From: DASTQL01 sp035761805
GTDB lineage: Bacteria; Actinomycetota; Actinomycetes; Jiangellales; Jiangellaceae
Assembly: GCA_035761805.1 (NCBI GenBank)
Contig: DASTQL010000203.1
Coordinates: 1-5,882 of the forward strand
DNA length: 5,882 nucleotides
Direction of reading: 5' to 3'
The notes beneath the pieces were generated by a model, which saw only the letters and a program-made list of their open reading frames with translations, was not told where the DNA came from and ran no database searches. Positions 4,604 through 5,882 of this stretch are shown piece by piece. The first letter of the stretch is position 1; each line of letters begins with the position of its first letter. Made by a program: the position numbers and the translations under genes.

Positions 4604-5743
4604 GTGCGCCGCGCACTCGACGTCACCCCGCGCCCCCTGGTCCTCGGCGGCCGGGCGCTGCCGGTCGTGGGGCGCGCCCGCGTCTACGTCTGCGGCATCA
4701 CCCCGTACGACGTGACCCACCTCGGCCACGCCGCGACGTTCGTCTGGGTGGACACCGCGGTCCGCGTCCTACGCGACCTGGGCAGCACGGTCGAGGTCTG
4801 CCGCAACATCACCGACGTCGACGACGTCCTCACCGCCGCAGCCGAGCGTGCCGGGACCCCGTACGACCGCTTCGCGGCCCTGCACCAGTACGCCTTCGAG
4901 CGCGACGTCACGGCGCTCGGCGTGGCCCGGCCCGAGCACGAACCTCGCGCCCACAACTACGTGGGGCACGTCATCGAGCTGACCGCCGCCCTGCTGCAGC
5001 ACGGCGTCCACGCGTACGCCGCTGACGGCGCGGTCTACTTCCGCGGCCGAGGTGTCGCTGCCGCCCACGCGCTGTCCGACGACGAGGCGTCCCGGCTGCT
5101 CCGCGAGTACGGCGAGGACCCCGACCACCCGGGCAAGGAGCACCCGCACGACGTCCCGGTGTGGCGCGCGTCCAGGTCGGGTGAGCCGGCCTGGCCGTCG
5201 CCGTGGGGTCCGGGTCGGCCGGGCTGGCACGCCGAGTGCACCGCGATGGCCCTGACCACCTACGGCCCCTCGCTCGACCTCCACGCCGGCGGCGCCGACC
5301 TCGCATTCCCGCACCACGCGTACGAGGCGGCTCATGCGGAGGCCGCGACCGGCGTGCGCCCGTTCTCCCGCGCCTGGATGCACGTCGGCACGGTGTGCAT
5401 CGAGGGCGAGAAGATGGCGAAGTCCACGGGCAACCTGGTGCTCGTCTCCGACCTGCTCCGCAGCACCCCGGCAGCAGCTGTGCGGCTGGCCGTCCTCGAC
5501 CGGCCCTGGGCGCAACCATGGGACTGGTCCGACGCCGTCCTCGCCGCTGCCGAGGCCCGGCTCGAGCGCCTGTACCTGGCAGCGGGCCGGCCGGGTGGCG
5601 GCGAGGCCGGCGCCGAGGTGGTCGACGCCCTGCGCAACGACCTCGACGTCCCGCGTGCGCTGGCGGCGGCCGAGGAGGCCGGTGGCGCGGCCGCCCGGAC
5701 GGCGCTGCGGGTGCTCGCCCTGGACGGCTCCCCACCCGCCTGA
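4604..5743 (+). CDS. Short class I ligase of the MshC/cysteinyl-tRNA synthetase family
   Basis: The 379-residue protein has a class I aminoacyl-adenylate-forming core. VYVCGITPYDVTHLGHAATF (27-46) includes the HIGH-equivalent HLGH and zinc ligand Cys30. RNITDVDD lies at 67-74, WPSPWGPGRPGWHAECTAM (197-215) holds Cys212, and FPHHAYE (235-241) holds His237 and Glu241. EKMAKSTGN (269-277) is the KMSKS loop with Ala for Ser. It ends soon after the catalytic core and lacks the full anticodon-binding end of CysRS (about 460 residues), as MshC (about 410) does. The CGITPYD-HLGHAAT block and the DPDHPGK-VWRASRSGEPAW stretch are MshC-like, while Glu241 is CysRS-like. It should activate cysteine, but the acceptor is open: glucosaminyl-inositol as in mycothiol synthesis, tRNA, or another amine. 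It lacks the N-terminal W-P-LPG segment I recall in MshC, so I give no symbol. GTG 4604 starts it. Confidence 0.85.
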   Translation: MRRALDVTPRPLVLGGRALPVVGRARVYVCGITPYDVTHLGHAATFVWVDTAVRVLRDLGSTVEVCRNITDVDDVLTAAAERAGTPYDRFAALHQYAFERDVTALGVARPEHEPRAHNYVGHVIELTAALLQHGVHAYAADGAVYFRGRGVAAAHALSDDEASRLLREYGEDPDHPGKEHPHDVPVWRASRSGEPAWPSPWGPGRPGWHAECTAMALTTYGPSLDLHAGGADLAFPHHAYEAAHAEAATGVRPFSRAWMHVGTVCIEGEKMAKSTGNLVLVSDLLRSTPAAAVRLAVLDRPWAQPWDWSDAVLAAAEARLERLYLAAGRPGGGEAGAEVVDALRNDLDVPRALAAAEEAGGAAARTALRVLALDGSPPA

Positions 5744-5769
5744 CGGGTGACCCGGCCGGACGAGGCCGG
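5733..5769 (+). terminator. Two GC-rich hairpins at the end of the ligase gene
   Basis: CACCCG (5733-5738) and CGGGTG (5744-5749) form a stem whose loop holds the stop codon. CCGGCC (5752-5757) and GGCCGG (5764-5769) form a second stem with the loop GGACGA. A run of seven G follows at 5772-5778. No U-tract is present. They may terminate the ligase transcript before the next gene, which has its own possible promoter. Confidence 0.4.
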
Positions 5770-5798
5770 CACGGGGGGGTGGTGTCAGTGCGAGCCGT

Positions 5799-5804
5799 CA
5801 GGAT
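5799..5804 (+). promoter_or_regulatory. CAGGAT upstream of the TfoX-domain gene: -10 box or AGGA ribosome binding site
   Basis: CAGGAT ends 6 nt before GTG 5811. The AGGA inside it (5800-5803) is 7 nt from the GTG. It is the same hexamer as before bpa and supports GTG 5811 as the start codon under either interpretation. Confidence 0.4.
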
Positions 5805-5810
5805 GGCCGG

Positions 5811-5882
5811 GTGGGCATCGACGAGCTGGCCCGGCTGCCGGGCCTCGGTCCGCGGACCTCGCAGTGGCTGGTGGACATCGGG
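5811..5882 (+). CDS. TfoX C-terminal-domain protein (5' end, cut by window)
   Basis: Twenty-four codons are visible, reading MGIDELARLPGLGP and then RTSQWLVDIG. The pattern L-x-x-LPGLGPRTSQWL is the opening helix-hairpin-helix-like segment of the TfoX/Sxy C-terminal domain, whose members often read NLGPKSxxWL here. In gamma-proteobacteria Sxy promotes competence gene expression with CRP. In actinobacteria these short stand-alone domains have no established role. The start at GTG 5811 places the domain at the very N-terminus, so the usual TfoX N-terminal domain is absent unless it is encoded elsewhere. The call rests on a short stretch and the rest of the gene is outside the window. Confidence 0.7.
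   Translation, partial: MGIDELARLPGLGPRTSQWLVDIG

Noticed and set aside
4769..5515. Minus-strand 248-residue open frame opposite the ligase
   Set aside because: It is antisense to clear catalytic motifs on the plus strand and has no recognisable domain.
4604..5743. Calling this gene cysS, the housekeeping cysteinyl-tRNA synthetase
   Set aside because: It is about 80 residues too short, lacks the anticodon-binding end, and its HLGH block is MshC-like.

Overview
This window is very GC-rich and densely coded, and looks like the chromosome of an actinomycete. The best taxonomic marker is the gene at 3026-3649. It encodes the bacterial proteasome activator Bpa/PafE, which is confined to proteasome-carrying Actinomycetota. 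The MshC-like and MshD-like proteins also fit a mycothiol-producing actinomycete. I cannot name the genus.

Layout, left to right: (1) the 3' part of a PIG3-type quinone oxidoreductase (+, 1-501); (2) a 183-bp convergent gap holding two copies of a repeat in opposite orientation; (3) a class V aminotransferase/cysteine desulfurase-like gene (-, 685-1893) preceded by a tandem-GNAT acetyltransferase gene (-, 1976-2962); (4) bpa (+, 3026-3649), divergent from the GNAT gene; (5) a second convergent gap with hairpins and a third repeat copy; (6) a Cof-type HAD phosphatase (-, 3760-4584), divergent with only 19 bp between start codons from (7) a short class I ligase related to MshC and cysteinyl-tRNA synthetase (+, 4604-5743); (8) the first 24 codons of a TfoX C-terminal-domain protein (+, 5811 onward, cut by the window end). 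The order oxidoreductase, reversed aminotransferase, spacer gene, bpa resembles what I recall of Rv3777-Rv3780 in Mycobacterium tuberculosis, so this half is probably conserved actinobacterial backbone.

The least ordinary content is non-coding. A 77-bp element occurs at 497-573 (+) and 3688-3764 (-). The two copies match at 65 of 77 positions without gaps. A third copy (619-646, -) shares only the first 28 bp. Each copy points in the direction of the gene it follows. In the two full copies the TGA at bases 3-5 of the element is the stop codon of the upstream gene. The core folds into a 36-nt hairpin that keeps its pairing through at least one compensatory change. It looks like a family of gene-end elements, possibly terminators or 3'-end processing/stability signals.

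A second pattern is that all six start codons in the window have a YAGNNT hexamer 6-8 nt upstream, and four lack a credible Shine-Dalgarno sequence. This suggests mostly leaderless transcription. At 4591-4597 two such hexamers overlap on opposite strands, which could make one bidirectional promoter for the HAD and ligase genes.

No tRNA, rRNA, CRISPR array or insertion sequence was seen. No gene-free stretch exceeds 300 bases. Several genes touch cysteine/thiol chemistry (desulfurase-like, MshC/CysRS-like, MshD-like tandem GNAT), but they are not in one operon and a shared pathway is only a hypothesis.
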